DNA of 43,406 bases from positions 1-43,406 of IMG/VR virus record IMGVR_UViG_3300017706_000454; one strand, 5' to 3'. This stretch comes from a virus. Both the position numbers and the translations under genes were made by a program. The notes beneath the pieces are model-generated. The model saw only the letters and a list, made by a program, of their open reading frames with translations, did no database searches and was not told where the DNA came from. This document shows, piece by piece, positions 6,286 to 16,541 of this stretch (positions are counted from its first letter, which is position 1; each line of letters starts with the position of its first letter).

Positions 6286-8693
6286 TACGACTCTTCCATA
6301 GTTAGAACTTTATAGTTACCTGCGGCTACATCAGTCGAATTGGCATAAGCCAATAAGAAATAAGTTTCTCCATTTACAGTTATTGGAATCTTATGCGTAA
6401 ACTCAACTGTTTGTCTAGAGAAAGAATCGCTATCAGTTGATAAACCATCATCTGGTATTTCTGACTGCCCAGTATTCGTGAATAGAAGTTTGGGTTCACC
6501 AATTGCTTTACCACCTGAACCACCAGAAGGCCCTGTTGCTGTAGCAATAAATGAACTACCTACTGCAACTACCCTTTTACCCACACTACCACTTCCGCCC
6601 GAAACTGGATCAGAAACAATAGTAACTACATTACCTACTGAATAATTTGTACCAGAAGTACCTGCAACAGCATTCCAATCATTAGAACCAAGAGTTGAAA
6701 TTGTATAGCTTTCGCCAATAATCAAATCAGCATAGTTTGTAGTTCCAAAAACAGCACTCCAGTCTCTGCTAGTTCCTAAATCAGAAATTTTATAGCTTTC
6801 ACCAATAATGAATGAACCCCAGTTAGTCTCATCTTGTCTATCGAACAAGAAATTACCTGCTTGTGCCGTATCAGAAGTTGTTTTTAGAACTGGTAAAGCT
6901 AGTGTTAAGTTTGGCGCACTACCAGTAACGCCAGGTAAGTTCACATTACCCGCATCTTGGAAAGCAGAAGTTATAGAACTATTGATTGTTAGTGCTTGAG
7001 TTTGATTCTTAACCCATGGGTTATCTTTACCAGTAAATGCTCTTTTTGCTTCACCATTTGCTGGGTTTGTGATATACAGACCATTTCCATCCACGACTCT
7101 TGCTTTACTTGTGGTTACGGGTGATCCACCAGTTCCAGTTGCAACGAATACTACATCTGATACAACTGCACCGGATAACGCATTAGCATTACTTAATGAA
7201 GTTGCTGTAAATAAGTTTCCATTTGCATAAGTTACGCCAGAAGTTCCTGCAAGTGCATTCCAGTCTCCCTGAATATCTGCTGTTAGCGTATACTGTCCAG
7301 TTGGAGTTCCAGACTTTGTTATGTCAATCGCAGTACCACCAGTTGAGCCTGATAGTTTTATATTTTCAGTATCAACTCTAATAACAAAGTATTGCGCTCC
7401 ATTAACCAATCCAGATATATCTGCACCAGAAACTTTTGCAAATGTTACGACATCATCAGTCTGAAGACCATGATCACTTCCACTTGTTAGCTGTATTGAT
7501 TCTTGACCAAGTGCATCATTAACGGCAGTGTCAGCAAAAGTAAATGCGCCATTAGTTCCTAAAGAAGAATATCCAGTGTTTATAATTTTATATACAGCGC
7601 CTGCTGTTAAGTTAGAAGAAGAGACTGATATTTGAGTCAACCCATCTGCCACCTGATTAGCACCAACAGAAGTCCAAGCAGAACCACCCAATAATGTTAT
7701 TTTATATTTTGCACCAACAACTAAGTCACCAAAGTTAGTATCGACTCCTATGCTTAATACCTTACCATTCAAATCTGGTTCATTAACAATCCTAACAGCA
7801 CCATCAAAACGAATACCATTAGCTTCTCTAAATCTATTGTTTAAGTATGTTAGAATAACTTTAGTTTTCTTTTGGTTGATTCCAGTAATATTCGTTTGTA
7901 TCTCTGGTATACCACCAGTCAACAATCCTGCATTCTCTTCAGTATCATCTATTGGTTGACCATAGGGGTCAGGAGATAATCCCTCTAATCCCAATTCGTC
8001 TGCTCTTACTTCTAGAAGAGTACTAGTTCCTGTTGGAGTAATGTGGGCATTTTTAAAGTTTTCTATTGTAATTGAATCGTTTCTAGTGATAGTCATATTA
8101 TCAACACCACCACTTAAACTGTATATATTAGACAAGTTTACCGCATCTGCAATCTGAAATTTTTCAACGCCATCACTATTAACAATAATATATGGATAAG
8201 ATGTGCCGCCATCCAAAGAGACTCTTGTTCCCTGTGTAAATGCAACTCGACCTCTTCTTGGTCTAACTACAATTGTCCAACCATCAATTGGGTCATTAAT
8301 TGCATCAAACTCTCGAACATTTATGAGTTCTGTTGCGGCTCCAAGACTACCACTAGACTCAATACCACTAGAGTCTGCAACAAATATGTCATTAAGAGCA
8401 GGAGTTGATCCAGTAGAGCCGTCATTAGCAACCCAACCGACTGTTGTCCAATCTCTACTCTCCCCTAAACTGGTAATTTTATATCTTTTTGTGGCTTGAA
8501 ATGCACCAAAAGCAAGAGAATCACCAAGTTCATTTGGATTGTTTATCAGTCTAGATTTGTGTTGAAGATTACCAACAAATAATCTAATGTCGTCTGATAT
8601 ACCAAGACCACCCAAATTATCCAATATGCCCTTATCCTGTAGAAAAGATGCACTTTCTACTAAGTTCGAGTTTGCTACAAATCCTTGAGCCAT
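6282..8693 (-). CDS. Module-rich virion structural protein (803 aa)
   Basis: 803 aa, made largely of repeated short modules. The N-terminus (NLVESASFLQDKGILDNLGG, about 10-29) resembles the fibre/baseplate anchor motif. Y-x-I/W modules occur at about residues 69-108, 325-345, 363-388, 466-498, 631-650 and 658-692. One HGL module (SDHGLQTDDVVTFAKVSG, then YFVIRV and IKLSG) is at about 398-460. The C-terminus (VEFTHKIPITVNGETYFLL, about 763-781) is a separate conserved-looking segment. No enzymatic motif is visible. It is likely a peripheral baseplate or fibre component (inference). It is the last gene of the leftward fibre block and ends tail-to-tail with the plus-strand cassette. Confidence 0.75.
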   Translation of the reverse strand: MAQGFVANSNLVESASFLQDKGILDNLGGLGISDDIRLFVGNLQHKSRLINNPNELGDSLAFGAFQATKRYKITSLGESRDWTTVGWVANDGSTGSTPALNDIFVADSSGIESSGSLGAATELINVREFDAINDPIDGWTIVVRPRRGRVAFTQGTRVSLDGGTSYPYIIVNSDGVEKFQIADAVNLSNIYSLSGGVDNMTITRNDSITIENFKNAHITPTGTSTLLEVRADELGLEGLSPDPYGQPIDDTEENAGLLTGGIPEIQTNITGINQKKTKVILTYLNNRFREANGIRFDGAVRIVNEPDLNGKVLSIGVDTNFGDLVVGAKYKITLLGGSAWTSVGANQVADGLTQISVSSSNLTAGAVYKIINTGYSSLGTNGAFTFADTAVNDALGQESIQLTSGSDHGLQTDDVVTFAKVSGADISGLVNGAQYFVIRVDTENIKLSGSTGGTAIDITKSGTPTGQYTLTADIQGDWNALAGTSGVTYANGNLFTATSLSNANALSGAVVSDVVFVATGTGGSPVTTSKARVVDGNGLYITNPANGEAKRAFTGKDNPWVKNQTQALTINSSITSAFQDAGNVNLPGVTGSAPNLTLALPVLKTTSDTAQAGNFLFDRQDETNWGSFIIGESYKISDLGTSRDWSAVFGTTNYADLIIGESYTISTLGSNDWNAVAGTSGTNYSVGNVVTIVSDPVSGGSGSVGKRVVAVGSSFIATATGPSGGSGGKAIGEPKLLFTNTGQSEIPDDGLSTDSDSFSRQTVEFTHKIPITVNGETYFLLAYANSTDVAAGNYKVLTMEESY
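6618..6803 (-). repeat. Two tandem Y-x-I/W modules with DNA-level similarity
   Basis: Encodes GESYKISDLGTSRDWSAVFG and GESYTISTLGSNDWNAVAG in series. The corresponding plus-strand stretches 6697-6725 and 6784-6812 match at 26 of 29 bases, 87 bases (29 codons) apart, indicating a fairly recent internal duplication rather than only protein-level convergence. Confidence 0.65.
7314..7502 (-). repeat. HGL-type module in the 803-aa protein
   Basis: Encodes a unit with HGL, DDVVTF, a G-x-x-G turn, YFVIRV and IKL. Similar units occur twice in the gp7-like protein and, more weakly, in the 1250- and 1359-aa proteins. Confidence 0.55.
8370..8489 (-). repeat. Y-x-I/W module copy in the 803-aa protein
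   Basis: Encodes RYKITSLGESRDWTTVGW and then NDIFVADSS (about residues 70-109). This is the clearest full-length example of the module: Y-x-I, G, D-W, G and a terminal F-x-A-D. Confidence 0.65.
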
Positions 8694-8705
8694 TTATAAT
8701 CTCTC

Positions 8706-11700
8706 TTATTGGGTAATTGTGGTGTCTATCGTTATAGTCCAGACATCTTTCAGTACGTTATATTTAGACAGCGGTGAGCCTTCCGATTGTGCATTTGGGT
8801 CTTGTTCTAAAGCCGCTAAAGAACATCTATTCACACCAGAACCAGGAGTCTGTCCCTCAAGTTTTACAACCACACCTGTTCTTGGATTGTCTTGATAATT
8901 TTGATATAGATCATTGATAATACTCAGAGCCGCAGCCGCAGGTAAATTATTGTTTCTTAAATCTATACTAGTAAGTCTAGTTGCCGTGTCTAAAGTGTTT
9001 GGTATATGACTATCAAAGTCATTATTTTGTGCAAGCAACTTCAAAGTATCTTCAATATAAGTCAAATCGGGAGTAGGTCCGAAGAATCTATTACTTTCAA
9101 TCTTTAACTCTTCTAGCTTTTTGACAGTTTGCCCACCCAGCAGATTCTGTTTTATCGTTGGAAAGTTTCCGTAAAGATTGTTATTATACATTCTGAAATA
9201 CTGACAAGAATTAATTCCATTGATTTCGTTACCAGTTTCTGTTTCAATCTCATACACAGTTGCACCAAAGGCCGATGATCTTGCGTTATATCTTACAACT
9301 TTACCTGTTCCAAAATTGGTTGGGCTAGTTTTTTCCAAGTATCCACCAGAAGAAAGCATACCGCTACTAGCATTGTTGTTTGCAGTAAATGTTGTTCCGA
9401 GATTGGTCGAAGATGCACCAAGCGTAGTAAAGTAACTTTGCGTACTACCCCTTCTGATAATTTTGTAGTTAACACCATTTTGTGCTGACTTCAGATTCAC
9501 TCTATTAGCAGAAGACGAACCAGTGAATACTACGCCCTTAGCGGCAGCGGTTTCACTTGGAAGACCTAAAGTTTCCCATTGTGCCTGAGTTGTTCCAGTT
9601 GGGTCTAATATAACATATCTTTGTGTTTCAACAACACTGTTTGCAGTCAGTGGAGTATATATGAAATAATCATTTGTGCTAGGAGTAGAGCCATGAAGTG
9701 TAGTAGCACCCCAAGGCACAATATCGCTATCGCTTCTTCCAGTTCCGGCCGGTGCTGTTCCTGGCTTCCAACCCATGTCTTCCATCTCAGCATCTGTAAG
9801 ATAGAAGTAAGATGTATTCTCATTGGTATAACGAGACTGAGAGTCGGTATCATTAAATTTAGCATTGACCATTGCATATGCCTCTCCCTCTTTCATAGAT
9901 AAAGTAGAAACAGTATATTTGTTGTTATAGAAGTACAAATATCTCATTGAAGCAAGACCAGTAACATTTGGAAACTTTCCAAATACATGAGTACCTGTGA
10001 TTGAAAAATAGAACATTCTATTGCAGTCAGATATTCCAATATCTCTAAGGTCACCACCACCATAGCTAGTATCATTGAGTTTAACGGCAGCCCCATATCT
10101 TACATTGGTCAATTGAAAGTAATTTAAAACATTTCTAACTGGATCAAGAAATTGCCCTGTTCTATCTCCACCTGGCGCACCAGACACACCAAGAACATCA
10201 TGGTCTAGTGCAAAATTACCATAATTTAATACTCTGTCAACAGTAGGATATACTGAACCGCTTTGTCCTATTCTAAACTGTCTACACTTAGGCGACCCGG
10301 CGTAAAAGTTATTACTGATTCGCATGGTTGTTCCGTAGTTTGAGTAGTAATACATTTCAGTCAACTGTGGTTTATTTGCCCAAGCAGTTGAAACGTCTCC
10401 ATAGACAGGAGAAGATGTAGAACCATTATATGCCATCCACAATCTCGTTATAACATTTAATGGATTTAGTTTTGCACTCGTAATACTTTTTTGTGCAAGA
10501 GAATAAGTTGGGTCTGGTACCTGACCATAAAGGACACAAGTTTTTAACGTGTCTTGCCACTTACTGAAGTCCATTATATTGATTTTACCTGTATAATAAG
10601 GCCAGTATTGATCTAATATATCTGTTGCTAAGTAAAACTCTCTATCAGCATTACTTTTTGCTAAAGTATTAGAATTTGTGTCATCGACAAATCTATAAAG
10701 AGAATTACTTATTAATCCTGTAGTTCTATTAGGCGTATAATGCGTTAATCTTTTACTATCAAGAACAGCGTTATCCATAAACTTCATTTCTTCGGCATAA
10801 CCTATATCCCATTTTACAAGACCAACATTTGGATTGTAGTATATGTCACCTGCGTTATTGTTTGCAGTTGGGTCCCAAAGAACTAGACTGTGAAAAGTGC
10901 CTGAACCTGTGCTACTGTAACTTATATTGCTACCACCTATAGCTTTTAACTTAAACGTATCGCCAGAAACAGAATGCACTTCATATTTTGATTCAGAAGT
11001 TAATCCACCTATTACAGTGCCTACAGTACCTTCTGTTGTGTCAGAATTAGAATCATCGTCAGCAACACGCACATCATATTGAACTTGATTGCCGTTATTA
11101 AGTTGATGGTTGGGTATAGTGATTGCACCAGTTCCAGAGTTAAACTGACTACTATCTTGTGGATTAAACTGCAATCTTAATGTCGGTGAAGTAAAATTAG
11201 CAATCACTGACGGAACTATCAACTGAGGGGCTCTAGTAGCCTGATTCGAACTAGAACCAATAATCAGTGTCTGAAGATTTGGTAAATGGCTAAAGTCCAG
11301 AGGCTGAGTCAAAGTGCCTTTTAGCGAATCTTCTATATTCAAATATTTTAGTGTTCTGGGAAGTCTATCGATGTTTGCTTGTATTGACCCATCAAAAGCT
11401 GAACCATCAGAGTTTAAATTATTCTCATTAGTATGGTTGACAGAGTTAAATATTGGATTTTTCTTTACACTCAAAGTTTCTAACTTAGGAGCGAACTTAT
11501 CTAAATTGGGTATGAACTCCAACTGATTACCATCTAGAAAAAGCTGTTTTAGATTATCTAGAGTAACTTCAGGCCAGCCTGGTATACCATGATAGTTCGC
11601 ATAAATTCTATCAATATTAGCCGGATTATAAAAAATCTTAAGGTCTTGCTCTTCTGCTACAGTATCAGTAACACTTGGATAAAATCTAGTATAACCGCTT

Positions 11701-12458
11701 GTGCTAGGGGTATAGACAGTTGGGTTTCCGACTTCTTCACCAGAATTTACTGACTGCCTCACAAAGGTGAACGGAACTCTTGATCCATTTGCTAATGTTA
11801 AAGGCGGAGTGGTTGCATAAAGAGTTATACTAGGTTGCAACCTGTTTATTGTAATAGTAAATGGAATACCCCTCATGGCAGGAAACTCTACGGGTTCACC
11901 ATTAATACTAAGCCTTACCTTATTTGTTGCTACTTCAGATGTAAATCTTTTTGCTTGTGGTGCAGTAGTTAATGATAACTCTGTAAGCGCAAGATATTCT
12001 CCTTTATTGAGAACATCAGAATTATATGTTATCAATTGATCTGGATTATCTACAGGACCGAATGGCGACCAAGAAGAAACTCTAGATGTAGAAATGTCTG
12101 CGCCTTTATTAACCCAATTATTACTACTATCATTAAAATCAACATAGTTATACTTAATAGTACCTGCTATCAACTTGTTGTTAATATCGTAGTTATATAC
12201 TTGATCAGTATCAACTCTTTTAATTTCGTCTGTTTTCAGTTTTGCTGTAATTGCGGCACTACCTAATTGACCTAATATTCCTTTTTGGTCATCCACAAGA
12301 CCAGACAAACTGTGAAGTTCATCACGAGTTATCACTTGATTTAGGTTTCTTATTAAGTCTAAATTATCTGCTCTTAATCCAAGATTAGACAATGCGACAT
12401 CGGGATTACCAATGTCGATCATGTTTTTAGCTACGTTAAGACCTCTAAAGATTGCCAT
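8706..12458 (-). CDS. Leucine-rich-repeat virion structural / fibre protein (1250 aa)
   Basis: 1250 aa. The N-terminus (KNMIDIGNPDVALSNLGL, about 11-28) matches the fibre/baseplate anchor motif. Leucine-rich repeats are visible at about 297-403 (LDNLKQLFLDGNQLEFIP, LETLSVKKNP, LKYLNIEDS, LQTLIIGSS) and at 1087-1183 (YFRMYNNNLYGNFP, LEELKIESNRFFGPTP, LTSIDLRNNNLP), with degenerate ones between (RYLYFYNNKY near 840). An HGL-like unit lies at about 443-504 and two Y-x-I/W modules at about 948-1027. LRR surfaces bind proteins or glycans, so receptor binding is inferred. The ATG follows directly on the upstream stop (TAAATG), with AAGGAAC as ribosome-binding site inside the preceding gene. Confidence 0.78.
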   Translation of the reverse strand: MAIFRGLNVAKNMIDIGNPDVALSNLGLRADNLDLIRNLNQVITRDELHSLSGLVDDQKGILGQLGSAAITAKLKTDEIKRVDTDQVYNYDINNKLIAGTIKYNYVDFNDSSNNWVNKGADISTSRVSSWSPFGPVDNPDQLITYNSDVLNKGEYLALTELSLTTAPQAKRFTSEVATNKVRLSINGEPVEFPAMRGIPFTITINRLQPSITLYATTPPLTLANGSRVPFTFVRQSVNSGEEVGNPTVYTPSTSGYTRFYPSVTDTVAEEQDLKIFYNPANIDRIYANYHGIPGWPEVTLDNLKQLFLDGNQLEFIPNLDKFAPKLETLSVKKNPIFNSVNHTNENNLNSDGSAFDGSIQANIDRLPRTLKYLNIEDSLKGTLTQPLDFSHLPNLQTLIIGSSSNQATRAPQLIVPSVIANFTSPTLRLQFNPQDSSQFNSGTGAITIPNHQLNNGNQVQYDVRVADDDSNSDTTEGTVGTVIGGLTSESKYEVHSVSGDTFKLKAIGGSNISYSSTGSGTFHSLVLWDPTANNNAGDIYYNPNVGLVKWDIGYAEEMKFMDNAVLDSKRLTHYTPNRTTGLISNSLYRFVDDTNSNTLAKSNADREFYLATDILDQYWPYYTGKINIMDFSKWQDTLKTCVLYGQVPDPTYSLAQKSITSAKLNPLNVITRLWMAYNGSTSSPVYGDVSTAWANKPQLTEMYYYSNYGTTMRISNNFYAGSPKCRQFRIGQSGSVYPTVDRVLNYGNFALDHDVLGVSGAPGGDRTGQFLDPVRNVLNYFQLTNVRYGAAVKLNDTSYGGGDLRDIGISDCNRMFYFSITGTHVFGKFPNVTGLASMRYLYFYNNKYTVSTLSMKEGEAYAMVNAKFNDTDSQSRYTNENTSYFYLTDAEMEDMGWKPGTAPAGTGRSDSDIVPWGATTLHGSTPSTNDYFIYTPLTANSVVETQRYVILDPTGTTQAQWETLGLPSETAAAKGVVFTGSSSANRVNLKSAQNGVNYKIIRRGSTQSYFTTLGASSTNLGTTFTANNNASSGMLSSGGYLEKTSPTNFGTGKVVRYNARSSAFGATVYEIETETGNEINGINSCQYFRMYNNNLYGNFPTIKQNLLGGQTVKKLEELKIESNRFFGPTPDLTYIEDTLKLLAQNNDFDSHIPNTLDTATRLTSIDLRNNNLPAAAALSIINDLYQNYQDNPRTGVVVKLEGQTPGSGVNRCSLAALEQDPNAQSEGSPLSKYNVLKDVWTITIDTTITQ
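9378..9617 (-). repeat. Two Y-x-I/W modules in the LRR protein
   Basis: Encodes RYVILDPTGTTQAQWETLG...GVVFTGSS and NYKIIRRGSTQSYFTTLGAS...GTTFTANN (about residues 947-1028), inserted between LRR segments. In the second unit the W position is F. Confidence 0.55.
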
Positions 12459-15400
12459 TTATTGTTCCTTGTTTGTCACAGATAGTTGTACAGTTCCCGA
12501 CAATCCATCCAAAGATGTTGCGGTTATAAACAATGCTCTATTATTTAGAGAACCTCTAGTTATACCTTTTCTATCTCTTCCAAAAATATTATCTAATTGC
12601 AAACTTACTGTCTCGTTTTCACCAACATATGTCGAATACAAACAATTACCTGGTCTTAACTCATTTAAAGTAGACTTATCGTATCTAGATGCGGATAGTC
12701 TTTCTCCTGCATTAAACGATGATATTATACCATTTTCTGCGGCACTAAATGTATATGTGACATTAACATCATTTTCTTTTCTAGTTTCACTGCCGCTAGT
12801 TACAACAGTTATTGGATGATTGTTGTGTGACTCCAATGCAAAATCTGGTGTATGAGTTCTTACAGTACCTTGCTCTAATATTTCTTCAATGACAATTCCA
12901 TTTATTCTAGCATGATCACCTAAAGCAAACACTGGATATAATGGCTGTGTGTCAAACGAAACTGATTTGATTTTGTTAAATCTTTTATGCGAATATCTTT
13001 CTACTCCATCTTCATCAACAGAGTATGCTTGCCAATCATCTTTTAATATCAAATTTTTAGTTTGTATAGTTTTTGGATTAGCAGTTGCTAGTTGACTATG
13101 AACTGTAGAATTATATTCGACAAATACAAAATATCCAATGGTTTCGTTTTCAGTATCTGCGATAAAATCTGAAACAAACTTCACTCCAGTGCCACCAAAG
13201 TTTCTTCCAAGTTCAGATACATTTGGAGTTATACCCGGTGGTGGGCTAAATGTAATTGGGAAGTTTATTTTAGTTCTTAAAAATCCATCTACTTGTTGAG
13301 TAGTAACGCTGATATATGTGTGTTCACTAACAGTAATTTCACATTGAACAGTAGAAACGTCTCCACGATTCGCACCATCAAGTCTATTTTCTGTTCTACT
13401 AAGTCTGGGATCAACATTCAATCTGTTACCATAAAGAGGGTCAAATTCTGCACCTTCAAGTTCAGACTTGTGATCAAACGTAACATCAGCATGACAGTAT
13501 TCTATCGATGGAAACTCATTTATATCATATTCTTCGTATACAGAATCATTAAGGAATTTTAATTCTGGATCGCTATCTGGTCTATCAGCGGTTTCAACTG
13601 GTTTATATGGAGTAACACCTATACTAAATTCAGCAAAGTGATCATTTCCACTTTCAATGCCGGGGTCTTTAGCATTTGGATTCAAAAAGTGTATTTTGAA
13701 TTTATTGGTAGATACTGGAACTTTAGAAGCCACAATTGTTCTATGTCCGCTTAAAAATCCATCGAATACTAAGTTTGGATCATTGACAGAAATTATAGAC
13801 CCATTTTTAGTTCTAGAGTTAGTGCCTGTACCATTGACAAGTGCATAAGAAGTCTGACCAAAGTTTGATCTACCCCTCTTTTTAATCTGTCCACTTAAAT
13901 CTCCAATGTAAGTTCCATAAACACCATCTGCAATAAGATGAGAAAGAATCTCACTGTTAGAAAAAGTATGAGTTACATCCATTGAGGTGTTTTGTGTGCT
14001 ACCAGTAAAAGAGGTAGTGAGATTTAGTTTAACTGCGCCCGTACTACTATAAACTATGCTATCATTATTATCAAGGAAATTTTTAACATAGAATGTTCCA
14101 ATAACATTTGTGAAGTTAACAGCATCTCCAACCTGAACACCAGTGAATGTATGTTGAAAACTATTATCATCTGTTACTATAACAACTTCAGAAGAGCCGT
14201 TTGTTAATGTAACCTTAAACTTATTTTGACCAAGTAGTCTATTTCCGGCTTGACTTGTGAATACAGTACTATTACTGGAATTGCTTAATGGAACAATACC
14301 AATTTTAGATGCGGATGAAGCATATTTGAATGTCATTCTTCTAGACTTTGGATGTCTTCCGTTCATGTACAACGATGCCGCATAACCAAAATGATGACCC
14401 TGCGCCGAGCCCTTGACTTCTTCAAAATCAATTCTAGTATTTTTGTTTGAAGTCACTGTAACTGTAGATGGATATATCTTCTTAAAGTTTACTCTTGGAA
14501 CGCCGTCGCCATTAAGTATATACTCTTTCGGCATTATACCTAAAATTGGAGTTCTTGTGGTGAATGACTTACTATCAACAGTTTCTGAAGACAGACTTAT
14601 TGTGCCTTCATCTCCACCATCTACATATACTGATGAACCATACTTGTAAAGATATATTGGTGATCTTATCTCTTTGGTGTTGCTTGTATGAAGTAGATAC
14701 TTCATTCTAAAATCTGGATTTTCTAAAACTGGCTCACCAAGAGCATTTTCAATTACGAATGTGTGTAATAGAACCCATCGTGCTTCATCGTGTTTAACAG
14801 GAACATACGCATAGAACTTTGCACCAATAGCGCCATACCAAGAGAACTCAACCTTATACATAGTAACATCTTCAAAGGACAGCGTATATCCAGAGTCACC
14901 TGCACCCTGAAGGGCATCACCATTAAACTGCTCTCTTATAATTTTTGTTTCAAATAATTGACTGGCATCTTGATTGTTTCTTACTCCCTGAGGAGACATT
15001 ACGGTTTGTGCAGATTCTGGTATACCTTCTCTCTCAAACCAAGTAGATGGAAGTTGAAGTGTGCTTCTTCTTACAATGCTTAGAGCCTCTCCCCTAAGTT
15101 GAAACATATATTCGTCTGTATCGTTTGAGCATCCCCACTCAGCTATAGTAGAAGATGCTGGCGCACCATCTGATGCCATTCTAACACCAAACGTGAATCC
15201 ACTTACTCGCCCAGGCTGATATCTAAATGTTCTTTTGCTCTGTAAAATTCCATAATAAGTTGTGCTTGAGTTGCCACCGGGTATAGCCTTTGAGTCACGA
15301 ATCATATCTTGAATAAGATCGTATTCTCTAAACCCCTTATATCCTCTAGTTGATATTCTGTTTTGTCTGTCCTGACCCTCTAGATTGATTATGTCCTGAC

Positions 15401-16538
15401 GTGCTACATCAGGATATATGTCTGTGCCTGCTCTTACCTTGTCATACCAAGCAGTAAACCTCTCAATTGCATCATACGAGTCTTGCTCTTTACCAAGATA
15501 ATCAACATCAAAAAAGTCGCCAGAATTTGTAAAAATAAGTTGTGTTGAGTTTTTACTAAATGAATACTGAGAGTTCTCAATAGTTCCAAAAAGACTTCCA
15601 CTTGAATTGACAAGTTGTGCGAATCTAGGCGCTATGAAGTTTGCCTCAGCGAAATCAATTTTCCCATCAGAATACCAAAAATCATACAGGTATCTACCCA
15701 AAGCAATGAAGTTCATGTACTCTGTAAATCTGGTGGTAGGTTGAGTTAACTTTCTATATCTTGTTCCATATGGAAAGGTGTATTGACTAGGGAAAGCCTT
15801 TAGATAAAGTGCTTGCTCATCAGATCCCTCATAAAATGTTATATTTGATCGTCTTCCATGAACAGGATGCTCTTTTTGATACCACTCTTCAGGGTCATTA
15901 TTATGCCCTTGACGTATATCTGATGCATCCCAATTATCAACATCAAGACCGTATGTCGCAACATCAGAGAAAAGACTTAGCTGTTCTTCAGCACGAGGAA
16001 CACCAAGAAGCGAACTACTTACTTCAGAAGTTTCTTTAAACTGCTCTTCAACCTTGATAGGCCCACCGCCATCAGGTTCATTCTTATTATTGACTTGAAT
16101 AGATAGAGCGTTTTCAGATATTGTTCGACTAGTTAGAGCCGCAGATTCTTCAGTTACAAGTGGGTTGCCCGCATCATCAAATAGTAAAGTACCTTCGATA
16201 TCTACTAGCTGTTGAAATTGTTTTGTAACTGGAGCAGGTACTTTATCAAAACCAAGTTTGATCTTTTTACCTAATGAATTGGCAACAGATGACACGTTAA
16301 CCAAAGTCACTGAAGCCATACCAACTAGTGCTGAAGCAGTTCCAACACCAGTTAGTCTAAATGAATCCACGCTAATAATATCAGCTTGCGCTAGAGTATA
16401 GTTACCCTCAACCAAAGTTGCAGACGAGTCTGTAACTCTAACTTTGTCGCCAACCCGTAAATTATGCCCAGGTGCGGATACTACATCTCCAGTGATTCCT
16501 GTTGAGTAAATCTCTGCGTAAACTGTTCTTTGTGCCAT
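12459..16538 (-). CDS. Large virion structural protein (1359 aa), paralogue of the 1537-aa protein
   Basis: 1359 aa. The N-terminus has an HNL unit (APGHNLRVGDKVRVTDS, about 22-38) similar to the HGL module. A core shared with the upstream neighbour is clear: LLGVPRAEEQLSLFSDVATY (177-196), SKRTFRYQPGRVSGFTFGV (434-452), EFSWYGAIGAKFYAYVPV (564-581) with EARWV after it, and YKYGSSVYVDGGDEGT (631-646). The C-terminal half is beta-rich without a recognised family. No enzyme motif, signal peptide or membrane segment is seen. It probably assembles with its paralogue on the baseplate periphery or tail (inference). The gene starts 3 bases after the upstream stop, with GGAAGAG as ribosome-binding site. 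Confidence 0.78.
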   Translation of the reverse strand: MAQRTVYAEIYSTGITGDVVSAPGHNLRVGDKVRVTDSSATLVEGNYTLAQADIISVDSFRLTGVGTASALVGMASVTLVNVSSVANSLGKKIKLGFDKVPAPVTKQFQQLVDIEGTLLFDDAGNPLVTEESAALTSRTISENALSIQVNNKNEPDGGGPIKVEEQFKETSEVSSSLLGVPRAEEQLSLFSDVATYGLDVDNWDASDIRQGHNNDPEEWYQKEHPVHGRRSNITFYEGSDEQALYLKAFPSQYTFPYGTRYRKLTQPTTRFTEYMNFIALGRYLYDFWYSDGKIDFAEANFIAPRFAQLVNSSGSLFGTIENSQYSFSKNSTQLIFTNSGDFFDVDYLGKEQDSYDAIERFTAWYDKVRAGTDIYPDVARQDIINLEGQDRQNRISTRGYKGFREYDLIQDMIRDSKAIPGGNSSTTYYGILQSKRTFRYQPGRVSGFTFGVRMASDGAPASSTIAEWGCSNDTDEYMFQLRGEALSIVRRSTLQLPSTWFEREGIPESAQTVMSPQGVRNNQDASQLFETKIIREQFNGDALQGAGDSGYTLSFEDVTMYKVEFSWYGAIGAKFYAYVPVKHDEARWVLLHTFVIENALGEPVLENPDFRMKYLLHTSNTKEIRSPIYLYKYGSSVYVDGGDEGTISLSSETVDSKSFTTRTPILGIMPKEYILNGDGVPRVNFKKIYPSTVTVTSNKNTRIDFEEVKGSAQGHHFGYAASLYMNGRHPKSRRMTFKYASSASKIGIVPLSNSSNSTVFTSQAGNRLLGQNKFKVTLTNGSSEVVIVTDDNSFQHTFTGVQVGDAVNFTNVIGTFYVKNFLDNNDSIVYSSTGAVKLNLTTSFTGSTQNTSMDVTHTFSNSEILSHLIADGVYGTYIGDLSGQIKKRGRSNFGQTSYALVNGTGTNSRTKNGSIISVNDPNLVFDGFLSGHRTIVASKVPVSTNKFKIHFLNPNAKDPGIESGNDHFAEFSIGVTPYKPVETADRPDSDPELKFLNDSVYEEYDINEFPSIEYCHADVTFDHKSELEGAEFDPLYGNRLNVDPRLSRTENRLDGANRGDVSTVQCEITVSEHTYISVTTQQVDGFLRTKINFPITFSPPPGITPNVSELGRNFGGTGVKFVSDFIADTENETIGYFVFVEYNSTVHSQLATANPKTIQTKNLILKDDWQAYSVDEDGVERYSHKRFNKIKSVSFDTQPLYPVFALGDHARINGIVIEEILEQGTVRTHTPDFALESHNNHPITVVTSGSETRKENDVNVTYTFSAAENGIISSFNAGERLSASRYDKSTLNELRPGNCLYSTYVGENETVSLQLDNIFGRDRKGITRGSLNNRALFITATSLDGLSGTVQLSVTNKEQ

Positions 16539-16541
16539 AAA

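Noticed and set aside
6270-6300. Expected bidirectional terminator at the convergent gene end
   Set aside because: No GC-rich stem with a T-run is visible; the two stop codons overlap on TTAA and the flanks are coding.
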